Position numbers and translations under genes: made by a program. A stretch of DNA of 64,000 nt, from NCBI RefSeq assembly GCF_001187785.1, contig NZ_CP012154.1:800501-864500 (forward strand), written 5' to 3'. The notes under the pieces were generated by a model. The model had not been told where the DNA came from, searched no databases, and saw nothing but the letters and a program-made list of their open reading frames with translations. Every line of letters starts with the position of its first letter. Position 1 is the stretch's first letter. The DNA comes from Wenzhouxiangella marina. GTDB lineage: Bacteria; Pseudomonadota; Gammaproteobacteria; Xanthomonadales; Wenzhouxiangellaceae. Shown one piece after another: positions 7,697-17,448 of this stretch.

Positions 7697-9904
7697 ATGG
7701 ACTCCCCCACTTCAACTTTCGAATCGAGCCTGGTCCGGGCCCTGCAGCAGGGACGCGCCGCCGAGGCCCTGGCACTCTGCAATCAGGGGCTCGGGTCCCG
7801 CCCCGGTGACCACCGTCTGCTTCACTGGCGGGGTCTGGCGCGCCTGCAGCTCGGCGAACTCAAGGGCGCCGAGGGCGATCTGCGCCAGGCCATCAAGCAG
7901 GCGCCCGATCGGGCCCATTACCACAGCAACCTCGGCGAAGCCCTGCGTCGGCAGGGTCGCGTCGAAGAGGGCGTGGCGGCCGTGCGGCAAGCCCTGGCCA
8001 TCCAGCCCGATCTGCGTTCGGCCCGCATCAATCTCGCCGTTGGCCTGCTCAAGCTGGAGCAGCCCGACGAAGCCCTGCAAGCGATGGCAGGGCTAGAGCC
8101 CGTCGATGCGCAGCTGCTGGCCCTGCGGGCGGATGCCGAACGGCAGCGCGCGCGCCCGAGTCAGGCGGTCGGACTCTATCTGAAAGCCCTGGAGCTCGAC
8201 CCCGATCACGTGCATTCCCACTCGAACCTCGGGCCACTGCTGATCGCCCAGGGGCGCTGGGACGATGCGCTGGCACATTGCCAGCGCGCCGTCGAACTGG
8301 CGCCGGACCAGGCCCTGCCGCTGAGCAATCTGGGCCGCTGCCACGCCGCCCTGGACCAGCTCGAAGAAGCCATGGACTGCTACGCCCGGGCCGTCGAACT
8401 GGAACCGCCATCGGCCACGCTCGCGACCAACATCGCCGAAGTCTGGCTGGACATGGCCGAACTCGAGGAAGCCCAGCTCTGGCTGGAGCGCGCCCTGGCC
8501 AGCGAGCCCGAGGATGTTCGCGCTCAGGCCACTCTGGCGCGGGTCTGGATCCAGGACGAGCGGGCGGGCGAGGCCCGGCAGCTGCTCGATGCCCTCCATC
8601 AGCGCCATCCGGATCATTTCGAGCTGCACTCGGTCAGCGCCCAGGCCGCCTGGGAAGAAGGCGACATCGAGGCCGCGCTCGGCCATCACGAGCAGGCTGC
8701 GGCCCTGCGCCCGCAGCATGCCGCCACCCAGGCGAATATCGGCCGGGTGCTGGCTTCGGCCGGGCGGGTGGAAGAGGCCAGGCTCCGTTACGAGCGCGCT
8801 CTGGCCATCAATCCGCGCTGCATCCCGGCGCTCAACGGCCTGGCCTACAGTCAGCGCGGCGACCTCGACTCGACCTGGGTCGAGCAGCTCGAGTCGATGC
8901 TGAACGACAAGGCGCTTCGTTCCGGTGGACTGAGCTCGGTCCACGGTGCGCTCGGCTACGTCTTCGATGGCCGCAAGGACTACCGGCGGGCCGCCGAGCA
9001 TATCGAGCAGAGCAATCGCCTGCAGTGGGAGCACCGGTCCCGGCGCGACTGGAACTACAGACCCGAACACTACACTCGCCAGGTCGACCGACTGATCCAG
9101 CGCTTCGACCGCGAGCTGATCCTGGATCGGATGGCCATCGGTCATGACTCCGAGGTGCCGGTCTTCGTCGTCGGCATGCCGCGTTCGGGCACGACCCTGA
9201 CCGAACAGGTGCTCGCCGCGCATCCGCAGGTGGCGGGCGTCGGGGAGCGGCATTTCGCCACGCGTGGCTTCCAGCACCTGCCCGATGTGATGGGCCGAAA
9301 CGCGACGCCGGATGAGTGCCTGCCCGAGGCCACGGCCGCCGATCTCCGTCAGTGTGGTGACTGGCACCTGCAACAGTTGATCAATGCGTCGGGTCGCTCC
9401 GACGCGCTACGCATCGTCGACAAGATGCCCGACAACAGCAGCCAGGTCGGGTGGATCCTGAGCCTGTTCCCCAATGCGAGAGTCGTCTACGTTCGCCGTG
9501 ATCCCCGCGACATCGCGGTGTCGTGCTGGATGACCGGCTTCGCGCAGATCCAGTGGGCCTGCCATCAGGAACACATCGCTCGCCGGCTGATCGACCATCG
9601 CCGCCTGATGGATCACTGGTTGACGATCATGCCCGAACGCGTCCGGGTCCAGGACTACGAGGCCCTGGTCGCCGATCCCGAGGCTCAGATTCGCAGCCTG
9701 ATCGACTGGCTGGGTCTGGATTGGCACCCGGATTGTCTGCAGTTCCATCAGGCCAGGAGCGTGGTGCGCACGGCCAGCGTCAACCAGGTTCGCCAGCCCA
9801 TCTACAAGCGCTCGGTCAAGCGCTGGGAAGCCTATTCCGATGCGCTGGGGCCCCTGTTCCAGGCGCTGGCCGAGTCGGATCTGATCCCGACCCCTGGCTC
9901 GTGA
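7697..9904 (+). CDS. TPR-repeat sulfotransferase
   Basis: A 735-residue two-part protein. Roughly residues 1-450 are tandem TPRs (for example NLGEALRRQGRVEEGVAAVR and ANIGRVLASAGRVEEARLRY). Residues about 480-735 form a sulfotransferase domain with the PAPS 5'-phosphosulfate loop VVGMPRSGTTLTEQ near residue 490 and the 3'-phosphate motif RVVYVRRDPRDIAVS near 595. The start ATG 7697 places MDSPTSTFESSLVRAL ahead of the first TPR; the longer frame upstream has no support. The family moves sulfate from PAPS to sugars, lipids or tyrosines, with the TPRs thought to hold the acceptor or partners. The acceptor is unknown. No signal peptide is seen, so it is cytoplasmic. Confidence 0.9.
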   Translation: MDSPTSTFESSLVRALQQGRAAEALALCNQGLGSRPGDHRLLHWRGLARLQLGELKGAEGDLRQAIKQAPDRAHYHSNLGEALRRQGRVEEGVAAVRQALAIQPDLRSARINLAVGLLKLEQPDEALQAMAGLEPVDAQLLALRADAERQRARPSQAVGLYLKALELDPDHVHSHSNLGPLLIAQGRWDDALAHCQRAVELAPDQALPLSNLGRCHAALDQLEEAMDCYARAVELEPPSATLATNIAEVWLDMAELEEAQLWLERALASEPEDVRAQATLARVWIQDERAGEARQLLDALHQRHPDHFELHSVSAQAAWEEGDIEAALGHHEQAAALRPQHAATQANIGRVLASAGRVEEARLRYERALAINPRCIPALNGLAYSQRGDLDSTWVEQLESMLNDKALRSGGLSSVHGALGYVFDGRKDYRRAAEHIEQSNRLQWEHRSRRDWNYRPEHYTRQVDRLIQRFDRELILDRMAIGHDSEVPVFVVGMPRSGTTLTEQVLAAHPQVAGVGERHFATRGFQHLPDVMGRNATPDECLPEATAADLRQCGDWHLQQLINASGRSDALRIVDKMPDNSSQVGWILSLFPNARVVYVRRDPRDIAVSCWMTGFAQIQWACHQEHIARRLIDHRRLMDHWLTIMPERVRVQDYEALVADPEAQIRSLIDWLGLDWHPDCLQFHQARSVVRTASVNQVRQPIYKRSVKRWEAYSDALGPLFQALAESDLIPTPGS

Positions 9905-10035
9905 CGCTTCGATGAACTTGCGGAAGAACGATTGATCAGGCGGCGCGCCGGGATTATCCTTCTGCGTGGGAGCGGATGCGGCCATCACGCGCATTCGAGT
10001 TGCAGGTCAAATGTCTTTTCAAACAAGGGAATTTC

Positions 10036-11100
10036 ATGTCTAACGATGCATTCAACAAGCTGCGCCTGGGCCTGAGCTCGGGAGTGGTGGGCTCGGCCCT
10101 GCTGCTGTCCGGCGGCGCGGTCAGCCGCGTACAGGCGGCGGAGAGCCAGCCGCGGGGTGGCAGTTTCGTCACCGTGAGTCGCTCCGGATTCTCCTGGCAG
10201 ATCTCGAACAACACGGGCACCCGGAGCATTTACGGCTTCGGCCTCTATGAAGCCTCCGGCAACCAGGGCAGTACGATCACGACGGGCGGATCCACCGTTA
10301 CTCTGACCGATGCCTTCGACGGCTGCGAGTCGATGGGCGTCAATGGCGTCGGCTATGCCGACCCGGACGGCAACATCGACATCGTCGGTGATTCCGCCAT
10401 CGGCGATCCGGATTCGATCGGCGGCCTGACGGTCTCTCGTGAGTTCCGCTGGTTGGGGCCGATGAGCAACGGCACGGCGATCATGCGCAGCCTGAACAAC
10501 TTCACCAACCCCGGCACCTCGCCGGTCAGCGTCACGGTCAATTTCGGTTGCAATCTGGGTTCTGACAGCGGCACGGTGATCGAAGACAGCAGCGCCGGCG
10601 GCGGCAACGTGCTGGTGCCCGACGACGCCTTCTGGTTCGTCAGCTCCGACGGGCAGCCCTACTCGGACCCGCCCATTACCCATGTTCGCTACGGCGCCGG
10701 CAGTTCGGTCGTGCCGTACTTCAGCTTCAATACCGGCGGCCCGATTCCCGAGGGGCGAGGTGTGGCCAACCCGGGGCCGGGCGTGAACAGCTGGCTCGAC
10801 AACTACGACATCACCATCCCCGCCGGTGCGACGGTGCACATCGTGCGCTTCATCGGTCTGAGCAATGGGGCTGGCGCCAGCCTGGCCGATATCCCGGCCT
10901 TTACCGATCTGAACACGCTTTCCGCCAACGGTCTGCTGGCCGGCATCCCGCCGGCGGCGCAGCCGAACATCCTGAACTGGGCAGCCGGCGCCCCACCGGC
11001 ACCGTCCTTCGCCGTACCGACCATGGGCAAGGTCGGCATGGTGATCATGGCCGGTCTGGTCGCGATGCTGGGGCTGTTCGGCTTCCGTCGCAGTCTCTGA
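10036..11100 (+). CDS. secreted protein with IPTL-like C-terminal sorting tail
   Basis: A 354-residue exported protein. ATG 10036 has a ribosome site (caaggga) 5 bases away. The N-terminus has a signal-like segment (VVGSALLLSGGAVSRVQAAE). The body is Gly/Ser-rich beta sequence (FSWQISNNTGTRSIYGFGLY). The C-terminus reads PSFAVPTMGKVGMVIMAG, continues hydrophobic and ends FGFRRSL. This is the layout of IPTL-CTERM sorting signals: a VPTM motif, a transmembrane stretch and a basic end, processed by exosortase H-type enzymes where known. No exosortase gene is in the window. The perfect terminator at 11123 follows. Confidence 0.82.
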   Translation: MSNDAFNKLRLGLSSGVVGSALLLSGGAVSRVQAAESQPRGGSFVTVSRSGFSWQISNNTGTRSIYGFGLYEASGNQGSTITTGGSTVTLTDAFDGCESMGVNGVGYADPDGNIDIVGDSAIGDPDSIGGLTVSREFRWLGPMSNGTAIMRSLNNFTNPGTSPVSVTVNFGCNLGSDSGTVIEDSSAGGGNVLVPDDAFWFVSSDGQPYSDPPITHVRYGAGSSVVPYFSFNTGGPIPEGRGVANPGPGVNSWLDNYDITIPAGATVHIVRFIGLSNGAGASLADIPAFTDLNTLSANGLLAGIPPAAQPNILNWAAGAPPAPSFAVPTMGKVGMVIMAGLVAMLGLFGFRRSL

Positions 11101-11122
11101 TATCGGAAGGCTCGAGAAAGGA

Positions 11123-11148
11123 AAAGGGGCGCCGATCGGCGCCCCTTT
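11123..11148. terminator. bidirectional rho-independent terminator
   Basis: A perfect 20-bp palindrome (ggggcgccgatcggcgcccc) flanked by aaa and ttt, with a downstream T-rich run (ttcgtttgtt), lies between the convergent genes 10036-11100 and 11169-12104. It can serve both strands. Confidence 0.85.
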
Positions 11149-11168
11149 CGTTTGTTTCCGGCAAGCCC

Positions 11169-12104
11169 TCAGCAGCTACCGTCGTTGCAGAGATTCGGTG
11201 CGGATTCGACATCGAAGGCAGGGCCGAGTGTGTTCAGATCAGACGAATCATTGAATGACAGCAGGTTCGAGCCGTACACCGAGCCATTGTTGAGCCTGAG
11301 CCCGAAGCGGCCATTGGACGAAGCGCGGTTGCCGGTGGCGATGCAGGAGAAGCAGTTGATGCCATCCTGGTTGTTGTTTTCCGCATTCGAATTGCTGACC
11401 GGTCCGGAGGACACGATGCCGTCCTGACCATTGTTTAGCGCGTCGACCGAATCGACGCTGCCCAGGCCGGCGCTCAGGCCGTTCGCAGCGTTGCCTCGAA
11501 CCAGACTGTCTCGGATCGAACCTCGGACCATGACGATGCCGCTGCCGCCGTTGTTCTGGGCCGAGACGTTTCGGATGGTCACTCCCAGACCGGCCGAACC
11601 GGTGATGCCGTCCTGGCGGTTCTGCTCAACCCGGACGTCCTCGATGCGACACGAAGCGGACACGCTGGCGCATCGAACGCCGATATTTCCCATTCCGACA
11701 ATCGCGCCCTGGCGAACGGTGAGCCGGACATTGTTGGTCACCGTGATCCCATCGCCCTGGCCAGCGCCAGCAGAGCAACTGGTGACCGGTGTGCCGGTGC
11801 AGGTGACCGGCCCCCGAATCTCGAAGCCGTTCAGATCGAGAGTGATGTCGACCCTGCCTGCAATGGAACCGATGACGATCGCGTCCGTATTTACCGGGTC
11901 GGCCTCGTTGCGAACATCGAGGTTGCCGGTCAGCACGTAGCGACCGGGATTGGACAGGGTCACCGGCCAGCCCGGCGCATCGCCGTCGAAGCAACCGGTG
12001 GCCACGCACAGGGGGCTGATTTCGTAGACGCCTTCATCGGCTTGGGCGGCGCTCAGGGTCAGCGCCGAGAGGGTGAGCAGGGAAGCATGGATGAGTCGTG
12101 ACAT
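11169..12104 (-). CDS. secreted right-handed beta-helix protein
   Basis: A 311-residue exported protein with signal peptide MSRLIHASLLTLSALTLSA, cleaved near AQAD. The body shows parallel beta-helix rungs: VDITLDLNGFEIRG, NVRLTVRQGAIVG, VTIRNVSAQNNGGSGIVM and DSLVRGNAANGLSAG, each with the N/G turn pattern. The end is SAPNLCNDGSC, with paired cysteines. This fold binds or cleaves polysaccharide in pectate lyase-like families, but no catalytic residues can be assigned. It has no DRFE tail, unlike the neighbour 12169, and shares the terminator at 11123 with the convergent gene. Confidence 0.8.
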   Translation of the reverse strand: MSRLIHASLLTLSALTLSAAQADEGVYEISPLCVATGCFDGDAPGWPVTLSNPGRYVLTGNLDVRNEADPVNTDAIVIGSIAGRVDITLDLNGFEIRGPVTCTGTPVTSCSAGAGQGDGITVTNNVRLTVRQGAIVGMGNIGVRCASVSASCRIEDVRVEQNRQDGITGSAGLGVTIRNVSAQNNGGSGIVMVRGSIRDSLVRGNAANGLSAGLGSVDSVDALNNGQDGIVSSGPVSNSNAENNNQDGINCFSCIATGNRASSNGRFGLRLNNGSVYGSNLLSFNDSSDLNTLGPAFDVESAPNLCNDGSC

Positions 12105-12168
12105 GGTCGTGATTCCTTCAGTCCTGGTGACTTGAGTCTTGATGGTGTGAGCGGTGTGTATGATGAAT

Positions 12169-13317
12169 TCAGTTCTCGAATCGGTCGTCGAAGAGCAGGT
12201 CGTCTTCGTCGTCGCGGATCAGCACCGTGATCCGGGTCGGCGTGCCCAGGGCCCCGTTCGAGACGGCGGTCAGGTCGACGAAGAACTGACGATTGCCTTC
12301 GAGCGTGGCGTTGTCGGTGATGGGGATCGTGACGGTGCGCGCCAGTTCGGCGTCTACGAAATCTGCCGTGCCGACAAAGGCGGTGTAGTCGACCCCGGCG
12401 ATGGCCGTATTGTCGGCGGTCTCGACGCTGACGCTGACCGCACCCGCCGAGCCGTTGACGCGCTCGATCTGGACGACGATGGAGCCGCCGTTCTCGAACA
12501 CCGAGTCTTCGCTGAGCGTCCACTGGAACTCGCCCACCGGCGGTGAGGGCTGTGCCCAGAGTGCGTCCAGGTCGGCGCGGGCAATGCTCGGGTCGAGGGC
12601 GCGCGGCGAATAGCTGAGTTGGAAGCTCGGCATCGCGCCGGAGAAATCGACTTCGATGACGTCGTCGTCGCGGACGAGCTGCCCGCCGAGCTGCTGGTCG
12701 ATATCGAAGCTGAGCAGCACGCGATCCGCGCTCAGGACGTGCAGGGCGTCGACATTGTAGCGGCCGCCCAGGGTCTGGAACAGGCTGAAGCCGTCCGTCG
12801 AGTTCCATTGGATCAGGTCGCGTGGTCCGAAGACGGTCCCGCCAAGCTCGGCGAGGCCATCGATCGAGAGCACGAGATCGCAGCTGCCCGGGTCGCGGCT
12901 CAAGGCATCGACATTGATGTTGCGGGGCAATCCGACCGCGACCGCATCGAAGACCTTGGCTCCGGCTTCCGTAAAGACGTCACCGGGGCGCATCACCGTG
13001 CCGGCGATCTCGGACGTCGTCGTCAGACTGAACAGGCGGTCCGTGCCGCAGGCCTCGTCGCCGAAGTGGAAGCCGTCGAGATCGCTGCGATCCAGGCGGC
13101 CGAGCCAGTTGATGTCGATGCTGAAGCCCGTGGCCAGGTCCAGCTGGGACAGGCCGTCATCGTTCACGACGGCCGAGGACGCAGCCCCCGTCGGCACCTG
13201 GATGTGGATATCGGTGGAGAAATGGATGGCGTCGAGGGCCGTCGGGCTCTGCGCGGCCAGTCCGCCGCTCAGCAGCAGGGCCGCCAGGGCTGATCGTCGT
13301 GATGCGTGTCTCGTCAT
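12169..13317 (-). CDS. secreted Calx-beta-domain protein with DRFE tail
   Basis: A 382-residue exported protein. Residues 1-24 are a signal peptide (SALAALLLSGGLAAQS). Residues ~25-260 form an unrecognised beta-rich domain (RDLIQWNSTDGFSLFQTLGG). Residues ~265-370 look like a Calx-beta domain: TADNTAIAGVDYTAFVGTA and ARTVTIPITDNATLEGNRQF. The protein ends with the acidic stretch DDEDDLLFDDRFEN, a clear DRFE tail. Calx-beta domains bind calcium and are common in adhesins. It is divergent from the 13484 gene, another DRFE-tailed protein, across 166 bases. Confidence 0.8.
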   Translation of the reverse strand: MTRHASRRSALAALLLSGGLAAQSPTALDAIHFSTDIHIQVPTGAASSAVVNDDGLSQLDLATGFSIDINWLGRLDRSDLDGFHFGDEACGTDRLFSLTTTSEIAGTVMRPGDVFTEAGAKVFDAVAVGLPRNINVDALSRDPGSCDLVLSIDGLAELGGTVFGPRDLIQWNSTDGFSLFQTLGGRYNVDALHVLSADRVLLSFDIDQQLGGQLVRDDDVIEVDFSGAMPSFQLSYSPRALDPSIARADLDALWAQPSPPVGEFQWTLSEDSVFENGGSIVVQIERVNGSAGAVSVSVETADNTAIAGVDYTAFVGTADFVDAELARTVTIPITDNATLEGNRQFFVDLTAVSNGALGTPTRITVLIRDDEDDLLFDDRFEN

Positions 13318-13483
13318 GGATGCGATCGTTTGGGAATGGAGAGGTCGTCATCCAGTAGAGCGTCACCGATCAGGAAACCTCATCATCGAACGTCTTTCGC
13401 GCCGACCACCGGGGCAAACCGACGAAGCACTGCCTCCAGAGCAGGTAGAATCACGGGCGTTGGCTCAAAGCTGGGTGGAAAGC

Positions 13484-15751
13484 ATGATTGCAGGAAATTC
13501 TTTCGGCACGGGCGGGTTTGCCCTCGCCTCAGAACGATCTTCCGGGGAACCGGACCCTCGAAAGCACGAGCGCCGCTGGCGTCGTGCAGGCCTGTTCAGC
13601 GCGCTTAAAGCCCTGGTCATCATGATGCATTGCGGCATCCCGGTCCTGGTGACCGCGGCGGGCGCGGCGCCCTCGATGCTGCGGGTGGAGCCCGTCGACC
13701 TTCCCTACCACGCAAGGGTCGGTGCAAGCGGTCTGCTCGTATGGCCAGGCGACGCCTCGACGCCCCAGGGCTACCTCTTCGGATGGTCTGGCCAATCGGA
13801 GACGGGTGTGCCGGCCCTGATCTCGAGAATTCTGGGGGTTCGTGAGGACGGGCTGGTTCGAGGATCGGAGTCCTTTCTTCAGTCGGCCATTTCCGCGATG
13901 GACTACACGCTGGAGCCCGAACCTTTCGCGGCGTTTGCCGGAACCCTCGGGTCCATCGTTCTCGAAGACGTCATCGAGGTTCGATTCGGGCAAAGCCTCG
14001 AGCAATCCCGGCTGCTCCACCCCGAGGTCTTCAACGAGGTCCGGGAGATCGACCTGCTGGATCCCGTGTCCGTCGATGACTTTCATTACCTCCTTAGGAC
14101 CTTCAATGCCGTTGGTCTTTATCACGCACAGTCGAGCGATCCGATCTGGACAAGAAGTCTGGACTCGCCGCGCGCGGTCGTCGTGTTCCACCCCGATCCT
14201 CAGGGGCCGGCGCAGATAGCCGTCAGCATCGGATCAGAAGTGTTGATCCTGGATCGAGCGAACGGTGAGACGGTCATGCAATGGCCGCTGGTCGCCAACG
14301 GCGGCCTGGAATCGGCCAGATTGCTGCCTGGAGGGGGCGAACAATTGCTGCTGCTTTCACCAAACGTCTCCGGGCTCGTCGCCTTCGATGTGACGACGGA
14401 GGAAGTGCTTTGGCAGGTGGACGCCCTGACCTTGCCGGGTCTCCTGGTGCACGACCTCCAGAACGACGGTCTGGATGAACTGCTGATGATTCGAGAACTG
14501 GAAACTCTCCCGCCGGGCCTCATCCATCTGATCGAATGGCGTGATTCAGGTGGGAACCTGCTCCATCAGGCCGAAACCAGCTACCCCTTCAGCGTTGCCG
14601 CAGTCCATGATTTTGATGGCGACGGTGTTCCCGTCGTCCTGGCGGGCAGTTCCGGCTACACACGACAGTTCTCGATCGATCTGCAGAACGAGACCTGGCT
14701 ACCGCGAGTCCTCACCCGGGATTTCTCGGGCTTTGCTGCAGCGACGGACTCGGACGGAGAACTGCTTCTCTCCCTGATGACGGGAACCTCGAACGGCACC
14801 AGCGTGGACGATGTCTTTGTCCGTCAGGTGAACGGGGACACGGGGGAGCTGAGGTGGTTCAGTGAACTCGGTAGTGCCGACCCCGAGATCGTCGAGGTCA
14901 CGAGTCTTGTCCTCGATGGCCCGGCCGGGCCGCTCGATCGCACCTATGCCTTGACAAGGATCGGGAACGTGGCCAACGGTGGCAGGGTCACGGAGTTCGA
15001 TTCGAGCACGGGAAGCCTGCTTCGGACCACGGACTTTTCTTCGGCTCTGGGCTCGGACACGGTCTATCGAATGTTCGGGTTCCAGGACGACAGCGGTGTC
15101 GGCCTCGGCCTGGTGAGCTGGGACCAGGCCGGTACCCGTTACCATCTCATCGATCCCGAAGCGCCCGGGCCGCTCGCAATTCGCTGGTCAAGCCCGCGTC
15201 TTCCACTCGGCGCCTTTGCCGGGCCCTATCGGCTCGATGTGGTCGGGCAGAATCTCCTGATTCTCAATCAGGGAGCTGCGGGCCTGGTGCTGGATATCGA
15301 GACGGGGCTGGTGCTGCTCGATTTTGGCCAGACCATCCGGTCTGCGGCCTTCGTCCGGGGCCCGGGCGAGTCCCTGTGGGTTGCAAGCCAGGCCAATGAC
15401 AATCGTCTCGAATTGACCGATCTGTCGACCGGGAACCTCGTGTCCTCTGTTCAGCTCGATATCGAGGCCTACTCGATTGCGCCAGCCCGGAACGGTGTGC
15501 TGCTGGCGGAACGAGATCGTATTCATTACTTCGATTTCGAGTCGGAAGCCCTGGTTTGCAGTTCCGCCTTGATGTCCGGTTTCACAGGATTCGTCAAGGG
15601 CTTTATCCAGGATCCCAGCCGCGACGATCGATGGCTGATCGGAAACGCCAGCGGAATTCATGGCGTGTCCCTGTCTTCGCCCCGGCCGATCTTCAGCGAT
15701 CGATTCGAATTCCTGGATGACGCATCCCGCCCCTGTCCATGGCAACACTGA
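13484..15751 (+). CDS. exported beta-propeller-like protein with DRFE tail
   Basis: A 755-residue protein. ATG 13484 has ggtggaaag upstream; the longer frame to 12914 only mirrors the opposite gene. A signal or anchor segment follows a long basic stretch (ALKALVIMMHCGIPVLVTAA). The rest has repeated propeller-like blades with FG-GAP/PQQ character: VHDLQNDGLDELLMI, VHDFDGDGVPVVLAG and LLILNQGAAGLVLDIETG. The C-terminus contains PRPIFSDRFEFLDD and ends with PCPWQH, so here the DRFE motif is followed by a further 14 residues. Function is unknown; a surface binding role is possible. It is divergently transcribed from 12169. Confidence 0.8.
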   Translation: MIAGNSFGTGGFALASERSSGEPDPRKHERRWRRAGLFSALKALVIMMHCGIPVLVTAAGAAPSMLRVEPVDLPYHARVGASGLLVWPGDASTPQGYLFGWSGQSETGVPALISRILGVREDGLVRGSESFLQSAISAMDYTLEPEPFAAFAGTLGSIVLEDVIEVRFGQSLEQSRLLHPEVFNEVREIDLLDPVSVDDFHYLLRTFNAVGLYHAQSSDPIWTRSLDSPRAVVVFHPDPQGPAQIAVSIGSEVLILDRANGETVMQWPLVANGGLESARLLPGGGEQLLLLSPNVSGLVAFDVTTEEVLWQVDALTLPGLLVHDLQNDGLDELLMIRELETLPPGLIHLIEWRDSGGNLLHQAETSYPFSVAAVHDFDGDGVPVVLAGSSGYTRQFSIDLQNETWLPRVLTRDFSGFAAATDSDGELLLSLMTGTSNGTSVDDVFVRQVNGDTGELRWFSELGSADPEIVEVTSLVLDGPAGPLDRTYALTRIGNVANGGRVTEFDSSTGSLLRTTDFSSALGSDTVYRMFGFQDDSGVGLGLVSWDQAGTRYHLIDPEAPGPLAIRWSSPRLPLGAFAGPYRLDVVGQNLLILNQGAAGLVLDIETGLVLLDFGQTIRSAAFVRGPGESLWVASQANDNRLELTDLSTGNLVSSVQLDIEAYSIAPARNGVLLAERDRIHYFDFESEALVCSSALMSGFTGFVKGFIQDPSRDDRWLIGNASGIHGVSLSSPRPIFSDRFEFLDDASRPCPWQH

Positions 15752-15838
15752 TGTGAATCGAGGGCCGGCCGACGGGAGGGTTCAATGATCTCGTCGGTCC
15801 GGCCCCGTGCCGTGGCCATCGCAGGGTGCAACGCCGAC

Positions 15839-17020
15839 TCAGACGAACTGACCTGCCGCCTGCCCGGAGGCCCAGGCCCACTGGAAGTTGTGGCCGCCGA
15901 GGTGGCCGGTGACGTCGACGACCTCGCCGATGAAGAACAGGCCCGGCTGCTGCTTGGCTTCCATGGTCTTCGAGGAGAGCTCGTCCGTGTCGACGCCGCC
16001 GATCGTGACTTCGGCCGTGCGGTAACCCTCCGTGCCGGCGGGCCAGACGGTCCAGGGCTGGGCGTGGCGGACGATGTTGTCGATGGCCTGGTCCGAGAGC
16101 TCTGCGAGGGTCGGGTGGCCGAACCACAGCTCGCACCAGCGCTCGGCCATCCGCTTCGGCCAATGCTGGGCGAGGATCGTACTCAAGCTCGCTCGGGGTC
16201 GGTCCCGGCGCAGGCGCTTGAGTTCTTCGGTCAGGTTCTGATCAGGCAGCAGATCGATCTGCACCGGCTCCCCGGGCTGCCAGTAGGACGAGACCTGCAG
16301 CATGGCGGGGCCGCTCAGGCCCTTGTGGGTGAACAGCAGGTTTTCCCGGAAGGTCCCTTCGGCGGCCGTCGAGCGCGTGTCCACGGAGATGCCGGCCAGG
16401 CCTTCGAGCTGCTCGAGCTTGCGGCCTTCGAACACGAAGGGCACGAGGGCGGCTCGCGTGGCTTGCACGGCCAGCCCGAGCTCGCGGGCGAAATCGAAGC
16501 CCCAGCCCGTGGCGCCCATGCGCGGGATGGAGTAGCCGCCCGTGGCAATGACCAGGGACTCGCAGTCGATGGTTTCCTGCGGCGTTCGAACCCGATGCGG
16601 CGGGCCGAGCTGCTCGATCTCCACCGGCGTGTGGGTCTCGACGCTGGCCCCGACCTGTTCGCACTCGGCCAGTAGCAGGTTCAGGATGTCCTTCGAGGAG
16701 CGGTCGCAGAACAGCTGGCCGAGGGTCTTCTCGTGATAGGGCACCTCGTGCTTTTCGACCAGGGCGATGAAGTCCCAGGGCGTGTAGCGACTGAGCGCCG
16801 ACTTGCAGAAATGGGGATTGGCCGACAGGAAGTTGTCGGGCCCGCAGTGCATATTGGTGAAGTTGCAGCGCCCACCGCCGGACATGAGGATCTTCTTGCC
16901 GGGCTTGTTGGCGTGGTCGAGGACGCGCACGGAACGCCCGCGCGCGCCGGCGGCGATCGCGCACATCAGGCCGGCCGCGCCGGCGCCGATGATCAGGACA
17001 TCGACCGACGTCGCGCTCAT
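15839..17020 (-). CDS. NAD(P)/FAD-dependent oxidoreductase, HI0933/BaiN family
   Basis: A 393-residue flavoprotein. The FAD dinucleotide-binding motif VLIIGAGAAGLMCAIAAGA is at residues ~8-26, followed by the family signature KKILMSGGGRCNFTN. Later motifs are SLVIATGGYSIPRMGATGWG and, near the C-terminus, EVVDVTGHLGGHNFQWAWAS. The length is normal. The ATG at 17020 overlaps the Nudix stop (ATGA), so the two form a translationally coupled operon. The family (HI0933, YhiN, BaiN) contains flavin oxidoreductases with largely unproven substrates, and the aminoacetone oxidase label used for it is weakly grounded. Confidence 0.92.
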   Translation of the reverse strand: MSATSVDVLIIGAGAAGLMCAIAAGARGRSVRVLDHANKPGKKILMSGGGRCNFTNMHCGPDNFLSANPHFCKSALSRYTPWDFIALVEKHEVPYHEKTLGQLFCDRSSKDILNLLLAECEQVGASVETHTPVEIEQLGPPHRVRTPQETIDCESLVIATGGYSIPRMGATGWGFDFARELGLAVQATRAALVPFVFEGRKLEQLEGLAGISVDTRSTAAEGTFRENLLFTHKGLSGPAMLQVSSYWQPGEPVQIDLLPDQNLTEELKRLRRDRPRASLSTILAQHWPKRMAERWCELWFGHPTLAELSDQAIDNIVRHAQPWTVWPAGTEGYRTAEVTIGGVDTDELSSKTMEAKQQPGLFFIGEVVDVTGHLGGHNFQWAWASGQAAGQFV

Positions 17021-17448
17021 CGCGCGTCCGGTTCCGAGGCCAGATGTCGGCACAGCGCCGGCAGGATGTGTCGCCGACTCAAGGGTGCGATGGTCGGATC
17101 CTCGCCGGCGGTCTGCGGCTCGACCCAGCGAAGCGCCTCGATCTCGGCGCTGGCTCGGGGCTCGCCCTGCACCTGGACGAGCCAGGACTCGGTTCGAACC
17201 CGAGCGTCCGGTTCGTGCACGGCCTCGTCCTCGAAGCGGCCGAGGCACAGCGCCTGGGCTCGATCCATCGTCACGTCCAGCTCTTCGCGCAGTTCGCGCT
17301 CGAGCGTGTCGAGGGGGGCTTCGCCGGCGTCCGGTTTGCCGCCGGGCTGGATGTAGATCTCGCTGCCGCGCTTGCGCACCAGCAGCACGCGCTCCTGCGG
17401 GTCGAGGATCACCGCTGAAACGGTTCGAATCATCCGGGGTGCGGGCAT
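17017..17448 (-). CDS. Nudix hydrolase
   Basis: A 143-residue protein starting at ATG 17448 (MPAPRMIRTVSAVIL). The Nudix box is complete: a G, five residues, E, seven residues, then REL-EE, within GKPDAGEAPLDTLERELREE. These glutamates bind the metal that activates water for attack on nucleoside diphosphates linked to another group. The substrate is not predictable. Its stop overlaps the start of the BaiN-like flavoprotein by 4 bases, suggesting joint expression; whether the roles are linked is not known. Confidence 0.92.
   Translation of the reverse strand: MPAPRMIRTVSAVILDPQERVLLVRKRGSEIYIQPGGKPDAGEAPLDTLERELREELDVTMDRAQALCLGRFEDEAVHEPDARVRTESWLVQVQGEPRASAEIEALRWVEPQTAGEDPTIAPLSRRHILPALCRHLASEPDAR

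Noticed and set aside
12914-13483. Extended N-terminus of the 13484 protein
   Set aside because: It only mirrors the opposite-strand Calx-beta gene; ATG 13484 has a ribosome site and starts a plausible export signal.
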